Program-made: the position numbers and the translations under genes | The notes under the pieces: generated by a model | What the model saw: the letters and a program-made list of their open reading frames with translations, nothing else | What the model was told of the DNA's origin: nothing | Databases searched by the model: none | Assembly: GCA_002705205.1 (NCBI GenBank) | Contig: PAHP01000006.1 | Span: forward strand, 62,001-126,000 | Origin: Flavobacteriales bacterium | Lineage (GTDB): Bacteria > Bacteroidota > Bacteroidia > Flavobacteriales > BACL11 | DNA length: 64,000 nucleotides | Reading direction: 5' to 3' | Part shown: positions 7,485-17,089 of the stretch, piece by piece | Layout: every line of letters begins with the position of its first letter | Position numbering within the stretch: the first letter of the stretch is position 1

Positions 7485-9683
7485 CTAATTATGTTTATAA
7501 GTTCTTGTAATTGATGATATAGCTTCTACTTTCTCCAGCTTAATTGTTAGTTCTTTTAGGAATGAAACATTGTGAACTTTTAAAGTGATAATTCCTTCAA
7601 AGGTTCCGTCATTACTACTAATATTAATACTTTTAATATTTACATTCATTTGATTAGAAATAATTTGAGTGACTTTGTTCATAAGTCCTACACTGTCAAT
7701 TCCTTTTATATTTATGGTAGCAACAAAATCTAATTCATCTTTTCTTATCCATTTTGCAATAAGAATTCTGTAAGAATAATTTGCTCTAAGTTGTATGGCG
7801 TTAGGACAATCTGATCTGTGAATCTTAATTCCATCAACAACTGTTAAAAAACCGAATATATTATCTCCAGGGATTGGATTGCAGCATTTTGCCATTTCAT
7901 AATCTAACACTTCGTCATTATCATTAAAGACAATTACTTTTTCTGATTTTGAAGAGTTCTTTGGCACAGGAGGTCCATATATTTTATTTTTAATTGTTTG
8001 ATACCATCCTCGATTCTTAAGACGAACAAAGTTCTTTATCTCACTATTTGATATTGCTCCCGTTCCAAATCTAAAATATAGTTCTAGAGAGTTTCCAGAT
8101 TCAAAGTGTCTTATTAATTCTGTTTCAGTTTTATTATTTAATTTAAGTTTAAGATGTTTTAGTTTTCTTTCTGCAAGTTCCTTGCCTATCATAGCAATTT
8201 TCTTTTTATCTTCTTTCAGTGCAGATTTAATTTTTGATTTTGCTCTGGAGGTTACAACAAATCTCAGCCAATCTTTTCTTGGTCTTTGTTTCTTAGATGT
8301 AATAACTTCAACTTGATCACCACTATTAAGTTTTTTACTTAGAGAAACTAATTTTCCATTTACCTTAACCCCCATACACTTTAATCCAATATCAGTATGT
8401 ATTGAAAAAGCGAAATCAAGCGCTGTCGCTCCTTTTGGCAGTACTTTTAAGTCACCTCCAGGTGTAAATATGTATATTTCTCCTGAATACAGGTTAAGTT
8501 TAAAGTCGTCAATAAAATCAATTGCATTTACTTCAGGGTTCTCAAGCAGCTCTCTTATATTCACAATCCATTCGTCAAGTGAATTTTCCTTACTTCCTTT
8601 TTGTTTATATTTCCAGTGGGCTGCATACCCTTTTTCAGCAATATCATCCATTCTTCTGCTTCTTATCTGTACTTCTACCCATTTTCCATCATCACCCATT
8701 ACAGTAGTATGTAATGATTCATATCCATTTGCTTTTGGTGTTGAAATCCAATCTCTCAATCTATCAGGATTAGGCTTATAGAAGTCTGTAACAATAGAGT
8801 ATATTTTCCAGCAATCAGATTTTTCATCTAAACTGCTTGAATCGACAATGATTCTAACCGCAAATTTGTCAAAAATGTTATCAAAATTTACGCTTTTTGA
8901 AACCATCTTATTTCTGATAGAAAATATAGATTTAGGTCTGCCTTTAATTGAGAAATTTAATTTATTTTCTTTTAGTTTAAATTTTATAGGTTTTGTAAAT
9001 TTTGTGATATATTTTTTGCGCTCCTCTTTTGTCGCTCTTAATTCTTCAGAGATTGCCTTATATACTTCAGGTTTAGTAAATTTTAACCCTAAATCTTCTA
9101 ATTCTGTTTTTATTGAATAAAGTCCTAGCCTGTGAGCAAGTGGTGCGTATAAATAAAGTGTCTCTGATGCAATTTTAAGTTTTTTATGAACTGGCATTGA
9201 ATGGAGAGTTCTCATATTGTGTAGTCTGTCCGCAAGCTTTATGAGGATGACCCTCACATCATCTGATAATGTAAGTAGCATCTTTCTGAAATTTTCTGCC
9301 TGCATTGATACATTTTTATCAAATACATCTTGGATTTTAGTGAGTCCATCAATAATTGTTGCAACTTTTTTTCCAAATATTTTTTCAATATCTTCTAAGG
9401 TGTAGTCAGTGTCTTCAACTATATCATGTAACAATGCGCACATAATAGATGTTGCTCCAAGACCGATTTCTTTAGCTGCAATATGTGCAACAGCAATAGG
9501 ATGGTATATGTAGGGTTCTCCAGTTTTTCTTCTTTGTTCCTTATGAGCCTTAACTGAAAGATCAAAAGCTTTTCTGATATCTTTCTTGTCTTTTTTATCA
9601 ACTTTATCAGCGCATGAGCGTAATAAAGATCTGTATCTATTCAGTATCTCCTTTTTCTCTTTTTCTAAGTCAATTGGCTGCAT
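7485..9683 (-). CDS. rel: RelA/SpoT-family bifunctional (p)ppGpp synthetase/hydrolase
   Basis: Stringent-response enzyme of 732 residues that makes and degrades (p)ppGpp. Domains in order: HD hydrolase (about 40-200, with HPIAVAHIA and LLHDIVEDT), synthetase (about 235-345, with STPKANGYESLHTTV near 315), TGS (about 400-460, with IFTPGGDLKVLPKGATALDF), a helical/zinc-finger region with MAKCCNPIPGD, and a C-terminal ACT domain (about 650-730). The intact HD motif argues for a two-way Rel rather than a synthesis-only RelA. It starts 5 nt after glyA ends. The position next to purA is notable because PurA is a known (p)ppGpp target in some bacteria; functional linkage is inference. Confidence 0.95.
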   Translation of the reverse strand: MQPIDLEKEKKEILNRYRSLLRSCADKVDKKDKKDIRKAFDLSVKAHKEQRRKTGEPYIYHPIAVAHIAAKEIGLGATSIMCALLHDIVEDTDYTLEDIEKIFGKKVATIIDGLTKIQDVFDKNVSMQAENFRKMLLTLSDDVRVILIKLADRLHNMRTLHSMPVHKKLKIASETLYLYAPLAHRLGLYSIKTELEDLGLKFTKPEVYKAISEELRATKEERKKYITKFTKPIKFKLKENKLNFSIKGRPKSIFSIRNKMVSKSVNFDNIFDKFAVRIIVDSSSLDEKSDCWKIYSIVTDFYKPNPDRLRDWISTPKANGYESLHTTVMGDDGKWVEVQIRSRRMDDIAEKGYAAHWKYKQKGSKENSLDEWIVNIRELLENPEVNAIDFIDDFKLNLYSGEIYIFTPGGDLKVLPKGATALDFAFSIHTDIGLKCMGVKVNGKLVSLSKKLNSGDQVEVITSKKQRPRKDWLRFVVTSRAKSKIKSALKEDKKKIAMIGKELAERKLKHLKLKLNNKTETELIRHFESGNSLELYFRFGTGAISNSEIKNFVRLKNRGWYQTIKNKIYGPPVPKNSSKSEKVIVFNDNDEVLDYEMAKCCNPIPGDNIFGFLTVVDGIKIHRSDCPNAIQLRANYSYRILIAKWIRKDELDFVATINIKGIDSVGLMNKVTQIISNQMNVNIKSINISSNDGTFEGIITLKVHNVSFLKELTIKLEKVEAISSITRTYKHN

Positions 9684-9688
9684 TGTTT

Positions 9689-10960
9689 TTATGCAAAAAT
9701 TGGGTAGCTACTCATTAGTTTATTTACCTCTACTCGTACATTATTAATTATATCTTCATCTGTATGATTTAATATAACTTTATCGATTAAATCAACAATA
9801 ACAGGAATTATATCTTCTTTTATTCCTCTTGTAGTTATTGCAGGTGTTCCAATTCTTATTCCAGAGGTTATAAAAGGGGATTGAGTGTCAAATGGGACCA
9901 TGTTTTTGTTAGTTGTAATGTCAGCTTTTACTAGTGCATTTTCTGCATCTTTTCCTGTGATGTTTTTATTTCTTAGGTCAATAAGCATACAATGATTCTC
10001 TGTCCCTCCTGATATTATATTGTATCCTTTTTTTATAAATTCATTCGCCATTATTTTTGAATTTTTTATTACTTGCTCTGCATATATCTTAAATGAAGGA
10101 TTTAGAGCTTCTCCAAAAGCAATTGCTTTAGCTGCAATAACATGTTCTAATGGCCCCCCTTGTGATCCAGGGAATACTGCAGAATTTAAGATTGTAGACA
10201 TCATTTTATTTTTGCCCTTAAGGGTTTTTAATCCCCATGGATTTTCAAAATCTTTACCCATCATTATCATTCCTCCTCTAGGACCTCTTAAGGTTTTGTG
10301 TGTAGTGGTAGTGAGTATATGACAGTAAGGAGCTGGGTTGTTTAATAATTTTGCAGCAATTAGTCCTGCAGGATGAGCAATGTCACCCATTAGTAGTGCT
10401 CCAGTTTTATCAGCTATTTCTCTAAATCTTGCATAGTCCCAATCTTGTGAATATGCAGAGGCTCCACAAATAATTAATTTTGGTTGTTCTTTTAAAGCAA
10501 TTTTTTCTAGTGTATTGTAATCAATCTTCCCGCTTGATTCTTCTACATTATAGAATGATGTGTTATATAATTTACCTGAGAAGTTTACAGGAGATCCATG
10601 TGTTAGATGTCCTCCGTGAGATAAGTTAAACCCAAGAATCTTATCTCCAGCATTTAAACATGCCAACATTACAGATGAGTTAGCTTGTGAACCAGAATGA
10701 GGTTGTACATTTACGTATTCAACATCAAATAGTTCTTTAGCTCTGTCAATAGCTAATTGCTCTATTTTGTCGACAATTTGACATCCTCCATAATATCTTT
10801 TATTAGGATATCCCTCGGCATATTTATTTGTTAAGCAAGAGCCCATTGCTTCCATTACTTCATCGCTTACAAAGTTTTCTGAGGCGATTAACTCTATTCC
10901 ATTTCTTTGTCGTTGGTTTTCTTCTGTAATTAAATCAAAAATTATTTGATCATTTTTCAT
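9689..10960 (-). CDS. glyA: Serine hydroxymethyltransferase
   Basis: PLP enzyme that interconverts serine plus THF with glycine plus methylene-THF, the main source of one-carbon units. The 423-residue protein has [13 protein letters not shown] near the N-terminus, [11 protein letters not shown], and the PLP-lysine segment [14 protein letters not shown] near residues 218-231. It is the first gene of the minus-strand block, with rel starting 5 nt downstream. Its promoter region is shared with the divergent flavoprotein gene. The gcvT gene at the window's right end belongs to the same one-carbon metabolism. Confidence 0.97.
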   Translation of the reverse strand: MKNDQIIFDLITEENQRQRNGIELIASENFVSDEVMEAMGSCLTNKYAEGYPNKRYYGGCQIVDKIEQLAIDRAKELFDVEYVNVQPHSGSQANSSVMLACLNAGDKILGFNLSHGGHLTHGSPVNFSGKLYNTSFYNVEESSGKIDYNTLEKIALKEQPKLIICGASAYSQDWDYARFREIADKTGALLMGDIAHPAGLIAAKLLNNPAPYCHILTTTTHKTLRGPRGGMIMMGKDFENPWGLKTLKGKNKMMSTILNSAVFPGSQGGPLEHVIAAKAIAFGEALNPSFKIYAEQVIKNSKIMANEFIKKGYNIISGGTENHCMLIDLRNKNITGKDAENALVKADITTNKNMVPFDTQSPFITSGIRIGTPAITTRGIKEDIIPVIVDLIDKVILNHTDEDIINNVRVEVNKLMSSYPIFA

Positions 10961-10999
10961 CTTATTAATGTATTTAAATTTTTATTTTCGTAATCGCAA

Positions 11000-11007
11000 C
11001 AAATGTA
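11000..11007 (-). promoter_or_regulatory. Predicted -7 box (TACATTTG) for glyA
   Basis: Exact TAnnTTTG match on the minus strand, 39 nt before the glyA ATG, in the 54-nt divergent gap. For the plus strand only a near match (TATTTTCG, 10983-10990) is seen. Confidence 0.45.
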
Positions 11008-11014
11008 AAAATTT

Positions 11015-11959
11015 ATGAATAGAGTAAAAGAACTTTTTGGAATAAAATATCCAATAATTCAAGGAGGAATGATCTGGTGTAGTGGTTGGAGGTTAGCATC
11101 TGCGGTTAGTAATGCAGGAGGGTTGGGTTTAATTGGTTCAGGTTCAATGTATCCAGATGTATTTCGTGAGCATATTATTAGATGTAAAAAGGCAACAAAG
11201 AAGCCTTTCGGGGTCAATCTTCCTTTAATTTACCCTGATATTTCAGATCATATTAAAATATTAATAGATGAAGGGGTTAAGATTGTTTTTACTTCAGCAG
11301 GTAGCCCTAATAAATATACTTCACTATTTAAGAGGCATGGAATAAAAGTGACTCATGTTGTTTCTAGTGAGAGTTTTGCAAGAAAGAGTCTTGAGGCAGG
11401 TGTTGATGCAATCGTTGCTGAGGGGTTTGAGGCAGGTGGTCATAATGGAATAGAAGAGATTACTACTATGTGTTTGATTCCAAAAGTTGTTGATTCTATT
11501 GATCTTCCTATAATATCAGCTGGAGGTATATTTGATGGTAGAGGAATGTTAGCTGCTATGAGTTTAGGAGCTGATGGAGTTCAGGTTGGAAGTAGGTTTG
11601 CAATTAGTAAAGAGAGTTCGGCACATGAAAAATTTAAGAATTATGTTGTTAATTCTAAAGAGGGTGATACAAAACTTACTTTAAAAGAATTAACTGCTGT
11701 AAGGTTACTTAAAAATGACTTCTATCAGAAGATACAGGATGCATATAATGCAAAAGCGAATATTAATGATTTAAAAGAATTATTAGGTAAGGGAAGGGCT
11801 AAAAAAGGAATGTTTGAAGGAGACTTAAAAGAAGGTGAGTTGGAAATTGGTCAGGTGTCATCTATGATTAATAAAATAGAGTCAGCTTCTGAAATAATTA
11901 TTGATATGATGGATGGTTTTTATAAAGCAAAAGAATCTACCTCAAATATTCTAATTTAA
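11015..11959 (+). CDS. Nitronate monooxygenase / FabK-like flavoprotein
   Basis: FMN-dependent TIM-barrel protein of 314 residues of the 2-nitropropane dioxygenase family, which includes nitronate monooxygenases and enoyl-ACP reductase FabK. Visible motifs are IKYPIIQGGMIWCSGWRLAS at the N-terminus, GVNLPL, the AEGFEAGGHNG segment near residue 140 (the family's conserved His-Gly loop), and ISAGGIFDGRGMLAAMSLGADGVQVGSRF, which binds FMN phosphate. Which substrate it uses cannot be decided from sequence. It is divergent from glyA and appears to be transcribed alone; the next gene is 154 nt away with its own promoter. Confidence 0.85.
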   Translation: MNRVKELFGIKYPIIQGGMIWCSGWRLASAVSNAGGLGLIGSGSMYPDVFREHIIRCKKATKKPFGVNLPLIYPDISDHIKILIDEGVKIVFTSAGSPNKYTSLFKRHGIKVTHVVSSESFARKSLEAGVDAIVAEGFEAGGHNGIEEITTMCLIPKVVDSIDLPIISAGGIFDGRGMLAAMSLGADGVQVGSRFAISKESSAHEKFKNYVVNSKEGDTKLTLKELTAVRLLKNDFYQKIQDAYNAKANINDLKELLGKGRAKKGMFEGDLKEGELEIGQVSSMINKIESASEIIIDMMDGFYKAKESTSNILI

Positions 11960-11993
11960 CAATAAAAATAGAGGGTTTTGGGCGATATTATCT

Positions 11994-12098
11994 TTAGTCT
12001 TTTATAGCTATCATGGTTACTTTTGGGATAGTAAGATTGTTGTATCCCCTTGCTTCTTTTTCTGATCGTATAAATTTTCCTTTTTGTATATTTGCTGA
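11994..12098 (-). pseudogene. Possible C-terminal relic of an unidentified minus-strand gene
   Basis: On the minus strand a 34-codon open stretch ends in TAA at 11996-11994. Its last part reads RSEKEARGYNNLTIPKVTMI followed by AIKD and the stop. The base composition is richer in G+C than neighbouring intergenic DNA and the peptide looks protein-like. It has no start codon of its own and is cut at its upstream end by the promoter of the gene at 12114. I do not recognise the parent family. It could be a chance open frame. Confidence 0.3.
12087..12094 (+). promoter_or_regulatory. Predicted -7 box (TATATTTG) for the 1136-residue cargo gene
   Basis: Exact TAnnTTTG match, 19 nt before the ATG at 12114. 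Confidence 0.45.
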
Positions 12099-12113
12099 AA
12101 ATTAAATTATAAT

Positions 12114-15100
12114 ATGAAGAAATATTTCTTACTGTTTTTAATGTTAATACTTTCTTCTAGTTTATTTCCTTCACATTTTATAGGAGGAGAAATAACATGG
12201 GAATGTAATACAGATCCGATGAGTCCTGATTATGGAAAGTATACGCTTTTTCTACATATCTATCAAGACTGTGATGGTATTGATTTTAGTTATTTTAGTG
12301 AGAATATAACAGTCCACAATCATCCTTCTTTATCTTCAATTACTTGTAATTGGATAGATACAAATGATATATCTACCTCAGGTGTTTCTGGGTCTTCGGC
12401 TTGTTATGATTGTGATAACCAACCCTTTGGAGAATTTGGTGCTGTTAAAGAATGGATTTATTCCTCTGGGCCAATTGTGATAAATGGAACTCCACCTGCA
12501 GGTGGTTGGCACTTTACCTGGGGTACCTGCTGTAGAAGTAGTAACTTGACACAGGGGATGAATGATGCTGATTGGACTATAAGGTCAGTATTATATCCAT
12601 ATACAGATCCTAGTGGTACAGTTTTTCCTAATAATAACATCTGTCATGATAATTCTCCAATATTTAAAGAGCAGCCAAAAACACTTTTGTGTACAGGCTA
12701 TCCATTTTCATATAGCCACCTGGCTTTTGATGTTGAACTTGACTCATTAAGCTACAGTTGGGCTGAACCATTAGGTGATGAGTTTCTTTATGATCCTAAC
12801 AATCCTGCTAGCATTGCATTGCCATTTACTGCTCCTTATTCTGTAAATGCTCCAATTCCTGGAAATCCTACGTTAAATAATGAGAATGGTGAAATCTCAT
12901 TCTTATCAAACATTTCTGGAATATTTGTAACTTGTGTAAAAGTTGAATCATATAAATGTGGGCAATTAGTTGCAGAAGTATTTAGAGATGTTAATGTAGC
13001 ATTAAAAGATTGTGGAACATTACCAAATGGGGCGCAAAACCTACCTCCAGTGATTACGGCACCTTTAGGTTATCAGAATTGGATTACAAATTTAAACCCT
13101 TCTACAAATTTACCATCATATGAAACTACGATTATGGCTGGTGAATTGGTTAGTTTTTCTGTAGTTGCAACAGATGATGATGTTAATATTACTGGAAATA
13201 AACAAAATATAACCCTAGAAGTTGAAGGTGGGCAGTTAGATCCTTTATTAGCATTAAGTAATCCAGCAACATTTATAACAGATTCATTTGCTGCTGGTTT
13301 TGTTTCTGGAAGTTTTTTATGGGAGTCTAATTGTGATCACATGCAGGATTATGGATGTGGAAGGCAGGGGGGGGCTTATACTTTTAATCTTAAAGCATAT
13401 GATGATTTTTGTCCAGCAAACGGTATTGTAATTGCTACAATCACTATAAATGTAATACCTCCTCAACCAGACTTAAGGTGCTTAGCCGTAGATGCTACTG
13501 GAGGCGTAGATTTATATTTTTATTTTCCAGCAGGCGTTGTTGATACAAATATTAAGTATGATATATATCATTCTAAACAAATTGATGGGCCTTATTCATT
13601 AATTGATAGTATTTTTTATCCTGATACAAATTATTATCATTCAGCCTCTAATGCTAGTAATTCAAGGAGTTATTACTATCTTTTAGGAAGCGTTACATGT
13701 GGAACGAATATTGGAAGTGCATCAGACTCTTTATTATTCTCTGATACTTTAAGTACAATTTTGATGGATGCATATGCTATTAATTTTGGTAATACTGCTG
13801 AAATGAATTGGAATCCAATTCATACTCCATTATTAAATTCTTCTGATTCAGATTATGATTTACATTATATTAATGCATATAATTCAGATAATATTATTGC
13901 AGTGTTGCCAGATACTTTTTATCAGATGGATGGAGATAACTGTAATTATTTCCCCGAATTCTATGTTGAGATTTCTGATATAAGTGGATGTTCTTCAAGA
14001 TCATCAGTGAGTACTGTGCATCTGCTTGATACAATCACTCCTATTACTCCAGTTATTGAGAGTGTTTCTGTGAATAATCTTGGGCAGTCAGAGGTCTCTT
14101 GGGCAAACTCAGCGGGTGCTGATTATTACATTATCTACATTCAAGATAATAATGGTGCATGGATTACTTTAGACTCTGTAGATGCTGTACAGAATAGTTA
14201 TCTTTATCAAGCTTCGCAAGCAGGTACAATTATTGAAAGATTTAACATTAGAGCTGTTGATAGTTGTGGGAATTCAAGGGTTCAATCTTTAGAGCATAAT
14301 TCAATATTATTGACATATAATTCCGATGCTTGTGAATATTCAATTCAATTGGATTGGAATGAATATATTAATTGGACTGAAGGGACTAGTCATTATAAAG
14401 TCCTAATTACTGAAGTAAATGAGGATAATATTACAATTAATACCGAGATTAGACTTGAAGATGATACTGAATTGATAATTGAGAATATTGGATCTTTATC
14501 AGACTATTTTGTTATAATTGAGGCATATAATTTTGATTCTTCTCTTGTTTCTAGATCTAATCAAATAGAGATAAATATAGCCTTAGCGAACAAGCCTTTA
14601 TTCAACTATATTGAATATGTAACAATTAATCATGATAATGGCTCAGTAGATATTAGTTGTCTTGTAGATTTATCGGGTGTTATTAATCATTATGATGTAT
14701 ATAGATCAATTAGGTATGATGAGAATTTCTTTAAAATTGGAGAAATAGATTTTTCAAATGAGAATCCAATTTATTATAATGATTTAGATGTGTCTACAAG
14801 TAATGATTTCTATCAATATAAAATTTATCCTGTTGATACTTGTGGAATAAGTCTCATAACACCATTAATTAACCTTCCAGAGTATGTAGGTGTTGTCTCA
14901 TTTGCTCAAACAATTCTTCTTGAAGCTGAGATAAATGTTGATTCATTGCAAGATATTTCAGATTATACAGGTCAATATACAAATACTTTAGTTTTTAATA
15001 ATTATGACAAATGGTTGGGCGAGGTATCACATTACAATTTATATAGATCTTATAGTGGAGAGGATTTTAAATTTTTAAAAACTTTAGATCCAGATAATCC

Positions 15101-15524
15101 ATTAATCTATGTTGATATAGTTACGGAGTTTTATGATGGAGATGGTAAGTTCTGCTATTATATTGAAGCTGTAGAAGGAGGTAATACTCCTTATGGACCT
15201 ACTATTGAAGGAAGTAGGTCTAATGTTGTGTGCGTTTCACAAGTGCCGGCAGTTTTTATTCCATCAGTTTTTACTCCTAATGGTGATGCACATAATGAAA
15301 TCTTTATACCTATTACATATTTTGTTTCTAAAGAAGGTTTTTCTTTTTCTATTTACAACAGAGATGGTGAGGTTATTTTTGAAACAAATAATCCAAAAAA
15401 AGGATGGGATGGTTCATTTTTTAGGTCACAAGTGCAAAATGGCAATTATGTTTATCGTCTTCAGTTTGTCAATGGGGATGGTAAATTGTCTGAGAAAACA
15501 GGTGTAATATCTCTTGTAAGATGA
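12114..15524 (+). CDS. Secreted protein with type B type IX sorting domain
   Basis: Predicted cell-surface or secreted protein of 1136 residues. After a signal peptide (MKKYFLLFLMLILSSSLFPS) comes SHFIGGEITWEC, an N-terminal module common in large Bacteroidota surface proteins. The middle contains Cys-rich and fibronectin-like beta modules (for example repeated SYYYLLGSV and FYQYKIYPVDTCG-like segments). The last 90 residues form a gliding-motility-associated C-terminal domain: VFIPSVFTPNGDAHNEIF, SIYNRDGEVIFETNNPKKGW, NGNYVYRLQF and a basic end. This domain directs secretion and attachment by the type IX system. No enzyme motif was recognised; adhesion is a guess. A strong terminator follows. 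Confidence 0.85.
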   Translation: MKKYFLLFLMLILSSSLFPSHFIGGEITWECNTDPMSPDYGKYTLFLHIYQDCDGIDFSYFSENITVHNHPSLSSITCNWIDTNDISTSGVSGSSACYDCDNQPFGEFGAVKEWIYSSGPIVINGTPPAGGWHFTWGTCCRSSNLTQGMNDADWTIRSVLYPYTDPSGTVFPNNNICHDNSPIFKEQPKTLLCTGYPFSYSHLAFDVELDSLSYSWAEPLGDEFLYDPNNPASIALPFTAPYSVNAPIPGNPTLNNENGEISFLSNISGIFVTCVKVESYKCGQLVAEVFRDVNVALKDCGTLPNGAQNLPPVITAPLGYQNWITNLNPSTNLPSYETTIMAGELVSFSVVATDDDVNITGNKQNITLEVEGGQLDPLLALSNPATFITDSFAAGFVSGSFLWESNCDHMQDYGCGRQGGAYTFNLKAYDDFCPANGIVIATITINVIPPQPDLRCLAVDATGGVDLYFYFPAGVVDTNIKYDIYHSKQIDGPYSLIDSIFYPDTNYYHSASNASNSRSYYYLLGSVTCGTNIGSASDSLLFSDTLSTILMDAYAINFGNTAEMNWNPIHTPLLNSSDSDYDLHYINAYNSDNIIAVLPDTFYQMDGDNCNYFPEFYVEISDISGCSSRSSVSTVHLLDTITPITPVIESVSVNNLGQSEVSWANSAGADYYIIYIQDNNGAWITLDSVDAVQNSYLYQASQAGTIIERFNIRAVDSCGNSRVQSLEHNSILLTYNSDACEYSIQLDWNEYINWTEGTSHYKVLITEVNEDNITINTEIRLEDDTELIIENIGSLSDYFVIIEAYNFDSSLVSRSNQIEINIALANKPLFNYIEYVTINHDNGSVDISCLVDLSGVINHYDVYRSIRYDENFFKIGEIDFSNENPIYYNDLDVSTSNDFYQYKIYPVDTCGISLITPLINLPEYVGVVSFAQTILLEAEINVDSLQDISDYTGQYTNTLVFNNYDKWLGEVSHYNLYRSYSGEDFKFLKTLDPDNPLIYVDIVTEFYDGDGKFCYYIEAVEGGNTPYGPTIEGSRSNVVCVSQVPAVFIPSVFTPNGDAHNEIFIPITYFVSKEGFSFSIYNRDGEVIFETNNPKKGWDGSFFRSQVQNGNYVYRLQFVNGDGKLSEKTGVISLVR

Positions 15525-15541
15525 TAATTATGATATATGAT

Positions 15542-15576
15542 AAATAGTCCCTTTTTTAGGGACTATTTTATTTTTT
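15542..15576 (+). terminator. Rho-independent terminator after the cargo gene
   Basis: A perfect 10-bp stem, AAATAGTCCC (15542-15551) and GGGACTATTT (15559-15568), with a 7-nt loop, is followed by a T-rich run. It separates the cargo gene from guaB, whose -7 box begins 8 nt further on. Confidence 0.9.
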
Positions 15577-15583
15577 AAAGTGT

Positions 15584-15591
15584 TAATTTTG
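15584..15591 (+). promoter_or_regulatory. Predicted -7 box (TAATTTTG) for guaB
   Basis: Exact TAnnTTTG match lying between the terminator and guaB, 22 nt before the ATG. It probably drives guaB and the folding-factor genes behind it. Confidence 0.5.
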
Positions 15592-15613
15592 CATAATTTT
15601 TATAATTTACGAT

Positions 15614-17077
15614 ATGAGTAATAAAATAATAATGAAAGAAGGACTAACTTATGATGATGTATTAGTTGTTCCTGCATACTCAGAGGTACTTCCTTATGCA
15701 GTGGATACTTCAACATTTTTTACTAAGAATATAAAATTAAATATTCCTGTAGTTGCAGCTGCAATGGATACAGTCACAGAATCAGACATGGCTATTGCAA
15801 TTGCTCAAGAAGGGGGTATTGGTGTCCTTCATAAGAATATGAGTATAGAAGATCAAGCCCTTCAAGTAAGAAAAGTAAAGAGATCAGAAAGCGGTATGAT
15901 TTTAGATCCAATTACTTTGGGTTTAGAATCTAATGTAGGGGATGCTTTTAAGATGATGAAAGAAAATAAGATAGGAGGAATACCTATTGTAGATAAAAAT
16001 TTATATTTATTAGGAATTGTAACAAATAGAGATTTAAGATTTGAGAAGAATATGGATCTGTCGATTAAGAATGTAATGACATCTGAAGCTCTTATTACTA
16101 CTAGTCTTAATGATTTAGGTAATGCAGAGAATATTTTAAAATCTAATAAGATAGAGAAATTGCCAATAGTTGATTCTGATAATAAGTTAGTAGGATTAAT
16201 TACTTTTAAGGACATTATTAAAAATAGAATGAGACCTAACGCATGTAAAGATAAATATGGAAGATTAAGAGTAGCTGCTGCTGTTGGTATTACCTCAGAC
16301 TTAATAGATAGAGTCACATCTTTAGCTAATGCATCAGTTGACGCTATAGTTATTGATACTGCACATGGACATACAAAGGGTGTTGTTAATGCTCTTAAAT
16401 CTGTAAAGGAATCTTTCCCTAATTTAGATGTTGTTGTAGGTAATATTGCCACTGGTGACGCCGCTGAAGCATTAATTAATGCTGGAGCAGATGCAGTTAA
16501 GGTTGGTATTGGTCCAGGATCAATATGTACCACAAGAATTATTGCTGGTATTGGTGTCCCACAATTGACAGCAGTAATAGATGTAGCTGAGGTTGCATTA
16601 AAGAAAAACATTCCATTAATTGCTGATGGAGGAATCCGATATTCAGGAGATATTGTAAAGGCATTAGTTGGAGGCGCTAGTACTGTAATGCTTGGTTCGA
16701 TAATTGCTGGAGTTGAGGAAGCCCCTGGAGAAACAATTATTTTTGAAGGAAGGAAGTTTAAAACATATAGAGGTATGGGGTCAATTGACGCTATGGAAAA
16801 AGGATCTAAAGATAGATATTTTCAAGCTAATGAGTTTGATACGAAAAAGCTAGTTCCTGAAGGTATAGTAGGAAGAGTTGCATATAAAGGAAAGCTTTCG
16901 GAAGTGATTCATCAAATGATTGGAGGATTAAGAGCGGGTATGGGATATACTGGTTCTGAAAGGATTTCTGATTTGAGTAAATCTGATTTTTTGAAAATAA
17001 CTTCAGCAAGTGTAGCTGAAAGCCATCCTCATGATGTTACAATAACAAGAGAAGCACCAAACTATAGTAGAAAATAA
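15614..17077 (+). CDS. guaB: IMP dehydrogenase
   Basis: Oxidises IMP to XMP with NAD+, the rate-limiting step to guanine nucleotides. The 487-residue TIM-barrel protein has LTYDDVLVVPAYSEV near the N-terminus, two CBS domains at about residues 95-205, and the active-site loop GIGPGSICTTR with catalytic Cys305, followed by the flap and YRGMGSIDAM. Length is normal. A folding-factor gene begins 12 nt downstream, so guaB probably heads an operon running to def. Its promoter lies directly after a terminator. Confidence 0.97.
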   Translation: MSNKIIMKEGLTYDDVLVVPAYSEVLPYAVDTSTFFTKNIKLNIPVVAAAMDTVTESDMAIAIAQEGGIGVLHKNMSIEDQALQVRKVKRSESGMILDPITLGLESNVGDAFKMMKENKIGGIPIVDKNLYLLGIVTNRDLRFEKNMDLSIKNVMTSEALITTSLNDLGNAENILKSNKIEKLPIVDSDNKLVGLITFKDIIKNRMRPNACKDKYGRLRVAAAVGITSDLIDRVTSLANASVDAIVIDTAHGHTKGVVNALKSVKESFPNLDVVVGNIATGDAAEALINAGADAVKVGIGPGSICTTRIIAGIGVPQLTAVIDVAEVALKKNIPLIADGGIRYSGDIVKALVGGASTVMLGSIIAGVEEAPGETIIFEGRKFKTYRGMGSIDAMEKGSKDRYFQANEFDTKKLVPEGIVGRVAYKGKLSEVIHQMIGGLRAGMGYTGSERISDLSKSDFLKITSASVAESHPHDVTITREAPNYSRK

Positions 17078-17089
17078 AAAAAATAAAAA

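Noticed and set aside
15862-16611. Open frame of 249 codons on the minus strand opposite guaB
   Set aside because: It lies fully inside the well-supported guaB gene and has low-complexity, Ser/Ala/Thr-rich content from reading the complementary frame. No promoter or family motif.
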